Assembly: GCF_029223525.1 (NCBI RefSeq)
Contig: NZ_JARHTQ010000002.1
Span: 62,001 to 126,000 of the forward strand
DNA length: 64,000 nt
From: Streptantibioticus ferralitis
GTDB taxonomy: Bacteria; Actinomycetota; Actinomycetes; Streptomycetales; Streptomycetaceae
Direction: 5' to 3'
Shown here: positions 7,750 to 16,606 of the stretch, in pieces
How positions within the stretch are numbered: the stretch's first letter is position 1
Layout of the letters: each line of letters opens with the position of its first letter
Made by a program: the position numbers and the translations under genes
The notes under the pieces: generated by a model
The model's input: only the letters and a program-made list of their open reading frames with translations
The model's database searches: none
What the model was told of the DNA's origin: nothing

Positions 7750-9258
7750 ATGGCGCAGTGGACTGCCGCGGTGAGCGCCGCCCATCTGGCACGGCTACTG
7801 GCTCCGCACGGTGAACGCGGCGAACGGGCCGGGCGAGGCGACGGCCGCCGGGTTCCGGCATACCGCGGGCTCGCGGAGGGCGTTCGACTCCTGGTGCTCG
7901 AAGGCCGGGTGCCGGTCGCCGCACGGCTGCCCGCTGAGCGGGAACTGGCGGTGGCGCTCGGCGTCAGCCGCACCACGGTGGCCGCCGCGTACGAGGCGCT
8001 GCGTGTCGACGGATTCGTCAAGTCCCGTCGGGGAGCGGGGAGTTGGACCGCCGTACCGGACGGCCGCCCGGTGCCCGCCGGAGGCCTGGAGCCGCTGCCG
8101 CCGGAGGCCGCCGCATCGGTGATCGACCTCGGCTGCGCGGCACTTCCGGCGCCGGAACCATGGCTCACCCGTGGCATCGAGGGCGCGCTCGCCGAACTGC
8201 CCGCCTACGCCGCCACCCACGGCGACTACCCGGCCGGACTTCCGTCGCTGCGGGAGGCGATCGCCGACCGCTACACCGAGCGCGGTGTACCCACCATGCC
8301 CGAGCAGATCATGGTGACCACCGGCGCCATGGGAGCGGTCGCCGCCGCCGCCCGGCTGTTCGCCGGGCGCGGGGAGCGGATCGCGGTCGAGGCCCCCAGC
8401 TATGCCAACGTGCTGCAACTGTTCCGTGAGAACGGCGCCCGCCTGGTCCCGGTGGCGATGGCGGACGGGCTGGCGGGCTGGGACCTTGGCGCATGGCGCC
8501 GGGTGATGCGCGATGTCGCGCCGCGCATGGCGTATGTGATCCCTGACTTCCACAACCCCACGGGAGCGCTGGTCAGCGATGACCAGCGCCGCGAACTGGT
8601 CGAGACGGCCCGTGCCGCGGGCGTCGCCGTGGTCGCCGACGAGACGATGGCGGAACTCTCCATCGACCCCGAGGGCGGTATGCCGCGGCCACTCGCCGCG
8701 TACGACCGGGGTGGCGGCACCGTGGTGACGGTCGGCTCGGCGAGTAAGGCGTTCTGGGCGGGCATGCGCATCGGCTGGGTACGGGCGGCACCCGAGCTGG
8801 TGCGCCGTATGGCGGCCGCCCGTGCCTATCTGGACCTGGGCTCGCCGGTGGTCGAACAGCTCGCGGTGGTGTGGCTGATGCGCGGCGAGGGCTGGACGGA
8901 GGCGGTGGCGCTGCGCCGCGCACTGGCCCGTGCCAACCGCGACGCGTTGGTCGACGCACTGCGCAGGCACGCGCCCGACTGGGAGTTCGAGGTCCCGGCG
9001 GGCGGTCTGACCATGTGGGTCCGTACCGGCGATGTGTCCGGCTCCCGGCTTGCCGTGACGGGGGAGCAGTACGGGGTGCGGGTGCCGTCCGGCCCGCGCT
9101 TCGGGGTGGACGGCGCGTTCGAGGGGTACATCCGTCTGCCGTTCTCGGCTTCCGCCTCGGTCGCGGATGAGGCGGTGTCCCGTCTGGCCGCTGCCGCGGA
9201 GGCGGTGCGGTCCGGGGGGCCGATCGACTTGCAGTCGGCGGGGTCTTTGGTGGCGTAG
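7750..9258 (+). CDS. MocR family (GntR-HTH plus aminotransferase-like) regulator
   Basis: A 502-residue fusion typical of MocR/PdxR regulators. The N-terminal winged helix (about residues 30-100) has RLPAERELAVALGVSRTTV and RVDGFVKSRRGAGSWTAV. The larger C-terminal part is an aminotransferase class I/II fold with the pyridoxal-phosphate lysine in VGSASKAFWAGMRIGW. These regulators sense PLP or PLP-amino-acid adducts. The target is probably the divergent YczE gene and possibly itself. An ATG at 7750 is preferred, but one at 7705 is also in frame and neither has an ideal ribosome site. Confidence 0.88.
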   Translation: MAQWTAAVSAAHLARLLAPHGERGERAGRGDGRRVPAYRGLAEGVRLLVLEGRVPVAARLPAERELAVALGVSRTTVAAAYEALRVDGFVKSRRGAGSWTAVPDGRPVPAGGLEPLPPEAAASVIDLGCAALPAPEPWLTRGIEGALAELPAYAATHGDYPAGLPSLREAIADRYTERGVPTMPEQIMVTTGAMGAVAAAARLFAGRGERIAVEAPSYANVLQLFRENGARLVPVAMADGLAGWDLGAWRRVMRDVAPRMAYVIPDFHNPTGALVSDDQRRELVETARAAGVAVVADETMAELSIDPEGGMPRPLAAYDRGGGTVVTVGSASKAFWAGMRIGWVRAAPELVRRMAAARAYLDLGSPVVEQLAVVWLMRGEGWTEAVALRRALARANRDALVDALRRHAPDWEFEVPAGGLTMWVRTGDVSGSRLAVTGEQYGVRVPSGPRFGVDGAFEGYIRLPFSASASVADEAVSRLAAAAEAVRSGGPIDLQSAGSLVA

Positions 9259-9346
9259 GCCTGCCCGGCGGGGTCGCGGGTTGGGGGTTGCGATTGGTTC
9301 GGCATCGCCGGGCAACAAATGTCCGGCGCAGCCGTCGGACCGGCAA

Positions 9347-10888
9347 CTACCCGCCCCGTTCGGGGGACTTGACCATCGAGACCGGCTGCGGGGCCGTGGT
9401 GGGAAGCAGCGCCAGGACCGCCTGCCGGTGGAAGTCCGCGGTGTCCTCGTCGTACGGGTCCGGGGTGGCCGGTACCTGGAGGCGGTGGACGGGGCCGTCG
9501 CCGAGCCGGGCGTAGCCGCGGCCCGGTGGGGTGTGGGCCGCGGGCGTGGTGTGCGGGAGCGTGCCCAGTACAGCCCGGGTCTGCGCCGCGGTCATGGCCC
9601 CGAGCACCACCCGGGCACGGGTGTGCTGCGGTACGGCCGGGCCCAGCGCGTCCAGGCACTCGGCCTGCTCGCCGATAGCCACCGCGACGCCCGCCGCGCG
9701 ACCGTGCCGTAGCGGCACCTCCAGCAGGTGCTGCGGATCCGAACGCCCCTCCGCGTGGGCGAGTTGGGACAGTCCTGTTGGCCGGTCAACGATGATCCAC
9801 AGCGGCCGACGGGTGTCCTGCGGCGCGGGCCGCCCTGCCTGCCGGGCCCGGCTGACGGCGATCAGCCGCCGCTCGGTCTCGTGCGCCGCCCACTCCAGTG
9901 TGGCGAGTGCGCCCGCCAGTCCGCTCTCCACCGCGAGTACCCCCGGCCGTCCGGACAGGAACAGGTACTCGCCGGTGCCGCCGCCGTCGATGGCGAGCAG
10001 GTCCCCGTGGTACAGGGCCTGCAGGGCGATCGAGCGCAGCAGCGTCGTGGTGCCGCTGCCGGGGCGGCCGATCGCCAGCAGGTGCGGTTCGGTCGAGCGC
10101 GGCCCGGTGCGCCAGGCCACCGGTGGCGCGTCCCGCACCGTGTCGCCCACCCGGACCGGGATGGTGCGCTGGACGGTGGCCGCGTCGGTGAAGCCGAGGA
10201 TCGTCTCACCGGGCGCGGTGACGAACCGCTGGGCGGTGATGGTGGTGGGGAGCGGCGGCAGCGCGGTGAGGGTGAGGTGGTTCTCCTCCTCGTTCCAGTC
10301 GAACCGGTACTCGCGCCCGCGCCCGGCCTTCGCGTGCAGCAACTGCTCGATGCGCGTCCGGGCTTCGGGCTCGCCGTCGGTGAAGTACGCCGGGTAGCGC
10401 AGCCGCAGCGAGACCAGCCGCCCGTGCTCGAAGTCGTACGAGACGAAGGCGTGCCGCCAGTCGCCCTCGTGCCGGTACAGCGGACGCGGGTCACCCTCGG
10501 CCGACAGATACGGCACCAGGGCCTCGTACACGCTGCGCAGCCTGATGGTCTCGGCCGCGCCGGGCCCGTCCGGCCTGCCTGCGCGGTCCCGTCCGGCCCA
10601 GGCGGCGGAGCCCATCAGGCTGACGCCCACCAGGATCGGCCCGAGGGGCAGCAGTGCGAGGAGGAAGAGCGCGGTGGCGGTGATGAACAGGGTGGTGTTG
10701 CGGCGGTCCTTGGGCGCGGTACGCCACCAGCGGTGCAGCCAGGCCGCCTGGCGCCGCAGCCCGCGGGTGATGGTGATGACGGGGTGCAGGACGTCCGTGG
10801 CGCTGTCGGCGGCGAACCGTGCGAGTTCGCGGCCGCGGTGCAGGGCGGGCCGGTTGCTCAGAATGCCGGGGAGAGGGCGCCGGGCCAC
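9347..10888 (-). CDS. sffA: SffA-like SpoIIIE/FtsK-family sporulation protein
   Basis: A 513-residue membrane-anchored ATPase-like protein. A hydrophobic segment lies at about residues 67-100. A P-loop region follows at about 275-290 (IGRPGSGTTTLLRSI, with Thr replacing the usual Lys-Ser/Thr), and a Walker B-like LWIIVDRP near 370. In S. coelicolor, SffA is targeted to sporulation septa by the small protein SmeA and affects DNA segregation into spores. The same pairing is seen here, with smeA 102 bp upstream on the same strand. The GTG start at 10888 follows GGAG. The altered P-loop leaves its catalytic competence open. Confidence 0.87.
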   Translation of the reverse strand: MARRPLPGILSNRPALHRGRELARFAADSATDVLHPVITITRGLRRQAAWLHRWWRTAPKDRRNTTLFITATALFLLALLPLGPILVGVSLMGSAAWAGRDRAGRPDGPGAAETIRLRSVYEALVPYLSAEGDPRPLYRHEGDWRHAFVSYDFEHGRLVSLRLRYPAYFTDGEPEARTRIEQLLHAKAGRGREYRFDWNEEENHLTLTALPPLPTTITAQRFVTAPGETILGFTDAATVQRTIPVRVGDTVRDAPPVAWRTGPRSTEPHLLAIGRPGSGTTTLLRSIALQALYHGDLLAIDGGGTGEYLFLSGRPGVLAVESGLAGALATLEWAAHETERRLIAVSRARQAGRPAPQDTRRPLWIIVDRPTGLSQLAHAEGRSDPQHLLEVPLRHGRAAGVAVAIGEQAECLDALGPAVPQHTRARVVLGAMTAAQTRAVLGTLPHTTPAAHTPPGRGYARLGDGPVHRLQVPATPDPYDEDTADFHRQAVLALLPTTAPQPVSMVKSPERGG

Positions 10889-10926
10889 GTGGACTCCAAA
10901 GCGGCTGGAAGTGGGATGCGGTGAGC

Positions 10927-10959
10927 GGGCCCGGAGCGGGGCAGAACCGCTCCGGGCCC
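10927..10959 (-). terminator. Hairpin between smeA and sffA
   Basis: A perfect 13-bp GC-rich stem (10927-10939 with 10947-10959) and a seven-base loop lies in the gap between the two co-directional genes. It could partly terminate smeA transcription or stabilise the upstream mRNA, giving more SmeA than SffA. There is no T-run, so readthrough is expected. Confidence 0.65.
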
Positions 10960-10990
10960 GGCGGGAGGCGTGGCCGTCCGTGTGGTCCGG

Positions 10991-11185
10991 CTAGATCTTG
11001 ATCCCTCCAATGAGGCTGGCGAGGCTCGCCCCGCCGGCCTTGATGCTCGGCGCGATGGCGGAACTCGCGAGATAGAAGCCGAAGAGTGCGCAGACGAGGG
11101 CGTGGGACACCTTCAGGCCGTCCTTGCGGAAGAACAGGAAGACGATGACACCGAGCAGTAGCACGCCCGACATGGTCAGGATCAT
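10991..11185 (-). CDS. smeA: SmeA-like small membrane protein
   Basis: A 64-residue protein with two hydrophobic stretches (about residues 3-20 and 27-48) separated by a short basic turn, FFRKDGLKVS. Its size, topology and position directly before the SpoIIIE/FtsK-like gene match SmeA of S. coelicolor, which brings SffA to sporulation septa. The ATG at 11185 has GGAG eight bases upstream. The region beyond it (11220-11290) is unusually AT-rich for this genome and contains ATTAC-A5-GTAAT at 11233-11247, a possible regulatory site. Confidence 0.85.
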   Translation of the reverse strand: MILTMSGVLLLGVIVFLFFRKDGLKVSHALVCALFGFYLASSAIAPSIKAGGASLASLIGGIKI

Positions 11186-11457
11186 GGGGTTTCTCCAGTG
11201 GGGTGGGGACGGTCACCATGAGTTCTTCCAGGATTACAAAAAGTAATAAGCGATTAAAGATGCCGTTCGGGTGAATTATTTGTTTTTTCACCGCTATGGC
11301 CCACTCCGTGGAAGGCCGCACATCGCGAGCATTACCGGGTTCACGGTGGACCATGTACCGGCTGGGTATCGCAACAGAAAAGCCGCCCATCCGGGTGAAC
11401 CAGCCATCGAAGGTGCGGTCATGGCTCCTCGCGCAGTGACGTCCCGCCCCGGTTCAC

Positions 11458-11702
11458 CGCGAGCTGCTGCGCCGCCGCCGTGAGTGGTTCGAGTGGGTAC
11501 GGGAATCCGTCACCGCGCTGTGGTGGGTGCCACCGGGCACCGGCCGTCCGTCGCCGAGGCCGAGGAGCGCCTGCCGCACCTGCGGGCCAACGGGCCGTCC
11601 CCGTACGTCTTCTCGCTGCGCGAGCCGCACCCGGCCCGGCCCCCGGCGCGGCCCGGGCCGCGCTGGGCGCCGCGGCGTGTGCGACGGGGTGACGATACAT
11701 AG
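11458..11702 (+). pseudogene. DUF3291-type protein remnant, truncated and frameshifted
   Basis: Frame 2 (from about 11459) reads RELLRRRREWFEWV then ALWWVP. The continuation expected for DUF3291 proteins, GHRPSVAEAEERLPHLRANG, is in another frame from about 11530 and runs to a stop at 11702. So the C-terminal half of such a gene is present with one frameshift near 11528, and no N-terminal half is recognisable upstream. The family match is from memory of its conserved ending; function is unknown. Confidence 0.55.
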
Positions 11703-11771
11703 GGTGAAGCGGCACGGAATTCCGCACGCGGACCTCCGTACCCGTGACAAGCGACCCAGGAGCCGGTACAG

Positions 11772-12191
11772 ATGACGCAACCCACACCTGAGAACGGGAC
11801 CGAGCCCGCGCACGACCCCGAGGTCATCCAACTCGCGGCCAAGGTCTTCGACCTCGCCCGACAGGGCGCCACCGACACCCTGGCCGCCTATGTGGACGCG
11901 GGCGTTCCGGCGAACCTCTCCAACGACAGGGGCGACACCCTGGTGATGCTCGCCGCCTACCACGGCCACCCGAAGACCGTCGCCGCGCTGCTCGCCCGGG
12001 GCGCCGACCCCGACCGCTCCAACGACCGGGGCCAGACGCCGCTGGCGGGAGCGGTCTTCAAGGGCGAGGAGGAGGTGGTCCGGGAACTGTTCGACGCGGG
12101 CGCCGATCCGACCGCGGGCACTCCGTCCGCCATCGAGACCGCCCGGATGTTCGGCAAGAGCGATCTCGTCGCGCTGTTCGAAGGACGATGA
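11772..12191 (+). CDS. Ankyrin-repeat protein
   Basis: A 139-residue cytoplasmic protein made mostly of ankyrin repeats. Repeat-like segments are seen at about residues 35-60 (AAYVDAGVPANLSNDRGDT), 62-95 (AAYHGHPKTVAALLARGAD) and 96-128 (GAVFKGEEEVVRELFDAGAD). Ankyrin repeats mediate protein-protein contacts; the partner is unknown. It stands alone and converges on the exonuclease III gene. Confidence 0.88.
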   Translation: MTQPTPENGTEPAHDPEVIQLAAKVFDLARQGATDTLAAYVDAGVPANLSNDRGDTLVMLAAYHGHPKTVAALLARGADPDRSNDRGQTPLAGAVFKGEEEVVRELFDAGADPTAGTPSAIETARMFGKSDLVALFEGR

Positions 12192-12267
12192 CCGCTGCCT
12201 TCCGCCGCGCACGGAGATCCCCGGGCGCGGCGGGGCGCGGGTCGGCGTCCGATGCGGAAACCGCGTG

Positions 12268-13065
12268 TCAGACGCGGAACGCGACGGTCACCGGAGCGTG
12301 GTCCGACCAACGCAGCGTGTAGTCCGTGGCCCGCTCCACCACCGCGGACTCGGCCCGGGCCGCGATACCCGGGGTGGCGACCACGTAGTCGATCCGCCAG
12401 CCGGCGTCGTTGTCGAACGCCTTTCCGCGGTAGGACCACCACGAGTAGGGGCCCGTGGCGTCCGGATGCAGCGAGCGCACCACGTCCACGTACCCCGCCT
12501 CGTCGAAGACCCGGGACAGCCAGGCCCGCTCCTCCGGAAGGAAGCCGGAGTTCTTGGTGTTCGACTTCCAGTTCTTCAGATCCGCCTCGCGGTGCGCGAT
12601 GTTCCAGTCACCGCACACCAGCACCTCGCGCCCCTCGACGGCGGCGCGGGCCAGTAGCTCGACCAGGTAGGCGAGGAACTCCTTCATGAAGCGTTCCTTC
12701 TCCGCCTGCCGCTCGGTGCCCACCTCGCCCGACGGCAGATAGAGGCTGGCCACCGTCACGCCCGGCAGATCGACCTCGACATAGCGGCCCGAGGCGTCGA
12801 ACTCGTCGGAGCCGAAGCCCACCCGCACTCGTTCCGGCTCCTGCCGTGAGTACACCGAGACGCCCGCGCGCCCCTTCGCCGAGGACGGTGCGTGTACCGT
12901 GTGCCAGCCCGCCGGCTCACGTACCTCCTCGGGCAGCTGAGCCGGTTCCGCGCGCACCTCCTGCAGGCACACCACATCGGCGCCGGTCGCCTCCAGCCAG
13001 AGCACGAAGCCCTTCTTCGCTGCGGCGCGCAGCCCGTTGACGTTCACGGTGGTCACGGTGAACAA
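12268..13065 (-). CDS. xthA: Exodeoxyribonuclease III (AP endonuclease)
   Basis: Removes nucleotides from 3' ends and cleaves at abasic sites in base-excision repair. The 265-residue protein spans the whole exonuclease-endonuclease-phosphatase domain: VNVNGLRAA, the metal-binding Glu in VCLQEVRAE, CGDWNIAHREADL, WRIDYVVATP and the terminal SDHAPV. The start is set by the ribosome site: CAGGAG lies six bases before a TTG at 13065, so the in-frame TTG at 13089 is rejected. It converges on the ankyrin gene and is divergent from an acetyltransferase. Confidence 0.93.
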   Translation of the reverse strand: MFTVTTVNVNGLRAAAKKGFVLWLEATGADVVCLQEVRAEPAQLPEEVREPAGWHTVHAPSSAKGRAGVSVYSRQEPERVRVGFGSDEFDASGRYVEVDLPGVTVASLYLPSGEVGTERQAEKERFMKEFLAYLVELLARAAVEGREVLVCGDWNIAHREADLKNWKSNTKNSGFLPEERAWLSRVFDEAGYVDVVRSLHPDATGPYSWWSYRGKAFDNDAGWRIDYVVATPGIAARAESAVVERATDYTLRWSDHAPVTVAFRV

Positions 13066-13139
13066 AAGACGCTCCTGAGTCGCGGACAACGCCGCGACAG
13101 CCTACTCGACCGCCGATTCGGCACCCGTACCATGCCCAG

Positions 13140-13673
13140 GTGGACATACGAGTGGAGATACGCACCGTGCGCTACGACCACCCGGACGCGGTGGCCTTGA
13201 CCGAGCGGGTGCAGCAGGAGTATGTGCAGCGCTACGGCGAGCCGGACGCGACGCCGATGGACCCGGCGCAGTTCGACCCGCCGGGCGGGCTGTTCCTGAT
13301 CTGCTATCTCGACGGCCAACCGGTGGCGACCGGCGGCTGGCGTGCCCAGGATGCCGCGCCCGAGGGCCATGCGGACGGTGACGCGGAGCTCAAGCGCATG
13401 TACGTGGTTCCGGAAGCCCGCGGCCGTGGACTGGCGCGCCGGGTGCTGGCCGAGCTGGAGGCCAGTGCGAGCGCCGCGGGACGCCTGCGGATGGTGCTGG
13501 AGACCGGTGAGCTGCAGCCCGAGGCGATCTCCCTGTACAGCTCGTGCGGCTACACGCCGGTGACCAAGTTCGGTGTGTACCGAGACTCACCACTGAGCGT
13601 GCACCTGGGGCGTTCGCTGACGGTCGCAGATGATGGCGTACGGGCCTTGCCGCGGCGGTCCGAGGCCCGTTAG
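13140..13673 (+). CDS. GNAT family N-acetyltransferase
   Basis: A 177-residue single-domain acetyltransferase. The acetyl-CoA binding core is clear at about residues 85-115: ELKRMYVVPEARGRGLARRV matches the R/Q-x-x-G-x-G/A motif. It is followed by ARRVLAELEASA and a C-terminal strand ISLYSSCGYTPV. The substrate is unknown. GTG at 13140 or 13152 could be the start. A second, two-domain acetyltransferase begins 14 bp downstream, so they may be co-transcribed. Confidence 0.85.
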   Translation: MDIRVEIRTVRYDHPDAVALTERVQQEYVQRYGEPDATPMDPAQFDPPGGLFLICYLDGQPVATGGWRAQDAAPEGHADGDAELKRMYVVPEARGRGLARRVLAELEASASAAGRLRMVLETGELQPEAISLYSSCGYTPVTKFGVYRDSPLSVHLGRSLTVADDGVRALPRRSEAR

Positions 13674-13687
13674 CGTCCGGTCGCACC

Positions 13688-14698
13688 ATGACCTTCGCCA
13701 TCGCGCCGATGACGGCCGAGCACGTTCCCGAGTCCGCCGCACTCCTCGACCGCTGGTACGCCAGGGCCCGTAGACCGCGCGCGCTGCCCGCCGGTGGCCA
13801 GGCCGAAAGTCCTTACACGTACGAGGAGTTGGTGGCCAAGCTGCTGGCCGGGCCGGGAACCGAGGCGGTGGCGGCCCGCGGCAGCCGGGGCAGGCTCAGC
13901 GGCTATCTCGTCGTCTCCCCGGACGAGCCGGGCTCCGGCGACCGGCTGGACGAACACAGCCATCCGCGCTCGGCGCTCGTCGCCCACGGCGGGCATGCGC
14001 TGCACCCGGGCCGGGAGCCCGAGGTGCTGCGCGAGATGTACGCGGCGGTGGCCGAGCGGTTCGTGGCGCGCGGCCGACTGGTCCATCATGTCGATCTTCC
14101 GGCCGATGACAGCGTGGCGATGGCCTGGTTCCGGCTCGGGTTCGGTCTGGAGCGGATACGCGGGCTGATGCCGGTCAAGGCCAGCGGCCGTCAGCCGCGC
14201 GGGGTGGACGGGCTGGCCATCCGCCGCGCGAGCCCGGCCGATCTGGGACCGGTAGGGCGGATGGCGGCGGAGTCGGCCGGGTACCGGCAGCACGCGGCGA
14301 TCTTCCAGCCGCAGCCGCAGGAGGTCCTCCAGCAGCTGCGCACCCGGTACACCGAGGCGCTCGCCGACCCGCACAGCGCGGCCTGGCTCGCGGTGCGGCG
14401 CGGCGAGGAGGCCGGGATGGTGGTGCTCACTCCGGTGCCGCCCGGCCCCTTCACCCCGGAGTCGGCGGTGGAGCTGGTCGAGGCGTACGTCGAGCCGAAC
14501 GCCCGCGGCGAAGGGGTGAGCCGGGTCCTGCTGGCCACCGCGCTGGCCTGGGCGTACGACCGCGGGTACCGCCACATCACGGCGAACTGGCCCACCGGTT
14601 CGCCACTGGCGGCGGGGCACTGGCCGGCCCTCGGCTTCACCCCGGTCTCCTACCGGCTGTGCCGGGTGATCGATTCCCGTCTGTCGCAGGGCACTTGA
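13688..14698 (+). CDS. GNAT family N-acetyltransferase, two-domain
   Basis: A 336-residue protein with two tandem GNAT-like halves. The first half (to about residue 165) has FRLGFGLERIRG but a weak acetyl-CoA motif. The second half (about 180-325) has AYVEPNARGEGVSRVLLATA and HWPALGFTPVSYRLCR, typical of an active domain. Such tandem proteins often keep only one catalytic half. Substrate unknown. It closely follows another GNAT gene and its stop lies immediately beside the stop of a convergent third GNAT gene. Confidence 0.82.
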   Translation: MTFAIAPMTAEHVPESAALLDRWYARARRPRALPAGGQAESPYTYEELVAKLLAGPGTEAVAARGSRGRLSGYLVVSPDEPGSGDRLDEHSHPRSALVAHGGHALHPGREPEVLREMYAAVAERFVARGRLVHHVDLPADDSVAMAWFRLGFGLERIRGLMPVKASGRQPRGVDGLAIRRASPADLGPVGRMAAESAGYRQHAAIFQPQPQEVLQQLRTRYTEALADPHSAAWLAVRRGEEAGMVVLTPVPPGPFTPESAVELVEAYVEPNARGEGVSRVLLATALAWAYDRGYRHITANWPTGSPLAAGHWPALGFTPVSYRLCRVIDSRLSQGT

Positions 14699-15545
14699 TC
14701 AGGCTTCGAAGCGCGCCATGGTGAAGTCCGTCACCGGGCGGAAGCCAAGGCGCTGGTAGAGCGCGTTGCTGGTGGGGTTCGCCAGATCGGCGAAGAGCAG
14801 CACCTCGCGCGCCCGCCTCCAGCGCCTGGCGGCAGACCAGCGCGGTCACCTGGGACGCGTACCCGCGACCGCGCAGTGCCTCGGGCGTGAACACCGGGGC
14901 GATCCGCACCGTGCCGGCCACCAGCCGGGTGGCGCCGGCAAGCGACACCGGCTGTTCGCCGTCCGCCCATAGCGACGCTCCGCCGTAGGCGAGCGGGTCG
15001 TCCACGGCGCGGCCCGCGTGGTACGGCCGTGGCCCCCCGATCACCTGAGCGAACCGGGTCCACCAGTCGACCAGCAGCTCGCGGTCGTCGGAGCCGGCCA
15101 CTCGGCCGCGCTGCCCGGCCGCCGGTGCCGGCGGCGCCAACTCGCCCAACCGGTAGAGGCGTTCGCTGCGCGAGGCCTTCGGGCGGGCGCCCGTCGTCCG
15201 CTGCCAGGCGGCGCCGAAGGCCACCGAGGGGGTCGGACCACTGACGCCAGGCAGGGCCGGATCCGCGGCCGGGTGGATGTCAGCAAGCGGTTGCGCGGCG
15301 TCCGCGGGAAAGCCGGTCAGCAGCAGGTTGTAGGGCGGTGTACGCAGGTAAGCGGCGGTGACCGCGCCGTCCCTTCCGGTCCACCAACCGAACTCCGGTC
15401 TCCGGTCGCCGGAGGCGCCCGGCCCCTGAATCCGCAGCCGGGCGGTGACCGTCAGAAACACCGCGTGCTCGACGGGCCTTGAGCGCGGGAAGTCTCGTGC
15501 CGTCGCGTCATACGTCGTCAAATCATGTGTCGTTGTCCAACCCAT
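14699..15545 (-). pseudogene. GNAT acetyltransferase gene, frameshifted near its 3' end
   Basis: From the start at 15545 the frame codes a GNAT protein up to about 14812, including TPEALRGRGYASQVTALVC (acetyl-CoA motif). The expected ending, EVLLFADLANPTSNALYQ then LGFRPVTDFTMARFEA and a stop at 14699, is present but in another frame. The switch lies in the GC-repeat 14806-14814, where two missing bases or one extra base would explain it. Without correction the frame reads on to 14637 and overlaps the opposite gene. It may be a sequencing indel or a recent mutation. Confidence 0.75.
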
Positions 15546-15784
15546 GGTGCACGTGTCGGATACAGGGAGTTATCCGCAGCCGATTTTCCGGGCGTCCCCG
15601 GGGTATAGCCCCCGGGCCCCGGCCCAAACCGCAGGCCAGCCACCGAACCGAAGCGGCGTCAGCGAGGGAAGCCTCGGTAAACGGCCGCATCTGAGAGTTG
15701 TCGCACAGTCATCTGCACGGGCCTCTGCAAGTGCATCGCGCTATCATTCCGGCCGGTGAGAACCGCACGTCCCAGGAGGTATCT

Positions 15785-16030
15785 GTGCGCCGCACATACA
15801 ACGGCATGGCAGCTAGTGAACTCCATGGGGCTGTCTGGCAGAAAAGCCGGCACAGCAACTCCCAAGGGACCTGCGTGGAGTTGGCCCGGCTGCCCGACGG
15901 CGATGTGGCGGTGCGCAACTCCCGTTTTCCCGAGGGGCCCGCGCTGATATACACGCGCGCGGAGATCGAGGCGTTGCTTCTCGGCGTGAAGGACGGGGAG
16001 TTCGACCACCTGGTCCAGGGCACCCAGTAG
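15785..16030 (+). CDS. DUF397 domain protein
   Basis: An 81-residue protein dominated by one DUF397 domain: WQKSRHSNSQGTCVELARL, then VAVRNSRFPEGPAL and a terminal acidic helix. DUF397 proteins are common small partners of DUF5753 helix-turn-helix regulators in streptomycetes and affect development and antibiotic production. AGGAGG lies six bases before the GTG at 15785, which fixes the start. An ATPase gene on the opposite strand and a DUF5753 regulator follow, the usual grouping. Confidence 0.9.
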   Translation: MRRTYNGMAASELHGAVWQKSRHSNSQGTCVELARLPDGDVAVRNSRFPEGPALIYTRAEIEALLLGVKDGEFDHLVQGTQ

Positions 16031-16088
16031 AATCCCGCATTCCGCGGAAGCGGAGCCCGGCGGGAGGGCGAAGCGGAAGCGGAGCCAA

Positions 16089-16580
16089 TCAATTCGGCGG
16101 TGCGGGGAAGAGGGCCCAGACGACCTTTCCCGCACCGGTGAGGGGATGCCATCCCCAGGTTTCACAGCACGACGAGACCAGGTGCAGCCCCCGGCCCGAC
16201 TCCGCCACGAAGTCGGGGGTCCTGGGCACCGGGCCCTGGCTGCTGGGATCGCGTACCGAACACACCACCCGCGAGGACCAGCGAGCCAGGCTCAGCCGGA
16301 CCACGGGGGGCGGTGAAGTCTGCGCGGCCGTCGGGTGCGGCCCCGTGTCCGTCCCGACGCCGTGCCGCAGCGCGTTGGTGACGAGTTCCGAAGCCACCAG
16401 CGCGACGTTGTCGAACAGCTCGCACAGCCCCCACCGTTGCAGGGTGGAGATCGTGAAGTGCCGTGCCTCCCGGACCGATTCGTAGGCGGCGGCCAGCTCG
16501 CAGGCCGACGACGCCAGTCTCTCGGACGGGAGCACCACGTCCCACAAGGGCGCGAGCGCCACCGAGCCCTCACTCCTCAT
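16089..16580 (-). CDS. Anti-sigma-factor-like ATP-binding protein (RsbW/HATPase_c)
   Basis: A 163-residue protein with a GHKL-type ATPase domain as in RsbW/SpoIIAB-like serine kinases. The N-box is ELVTNALRHG at about residue 65, and the glycine segments are VRDPSSQ and ESGRGLHLVSSC near 120-140. No sensor or membrane part is present. Such stand-alone proteins often act with the DUF397/DUF5753 pair, which flanks it here. ATG 16580 is preferred because GAGGTG precedes it at good spacing; GTG 16589 is the alternative. Confidence 0.85.
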   Translation of the reverse strand: MRSEGSVALAPLWDVVLPSERLASSACELAAAYESVREARHFTISTLQRWGLCELFDNVALVASELVTNALRHGVGTDTGPHPTAAQTSPPPVVRLSLARWSSRVVCSVRDPSSQGPVPRTPDFVAESGRGLHLVSSCCETWGWHPLTGAGKVVWALFPAPPN

Positions 16581-16606
16581 GTCCGACACCTCGGGCTGTC
16601 GTGGGC

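Noticed and set aside
6932-7924. N-terminal extension of the phosphodiesterase frame
   Set aside because: It overlaps the YczE-like gene and has no domain content.
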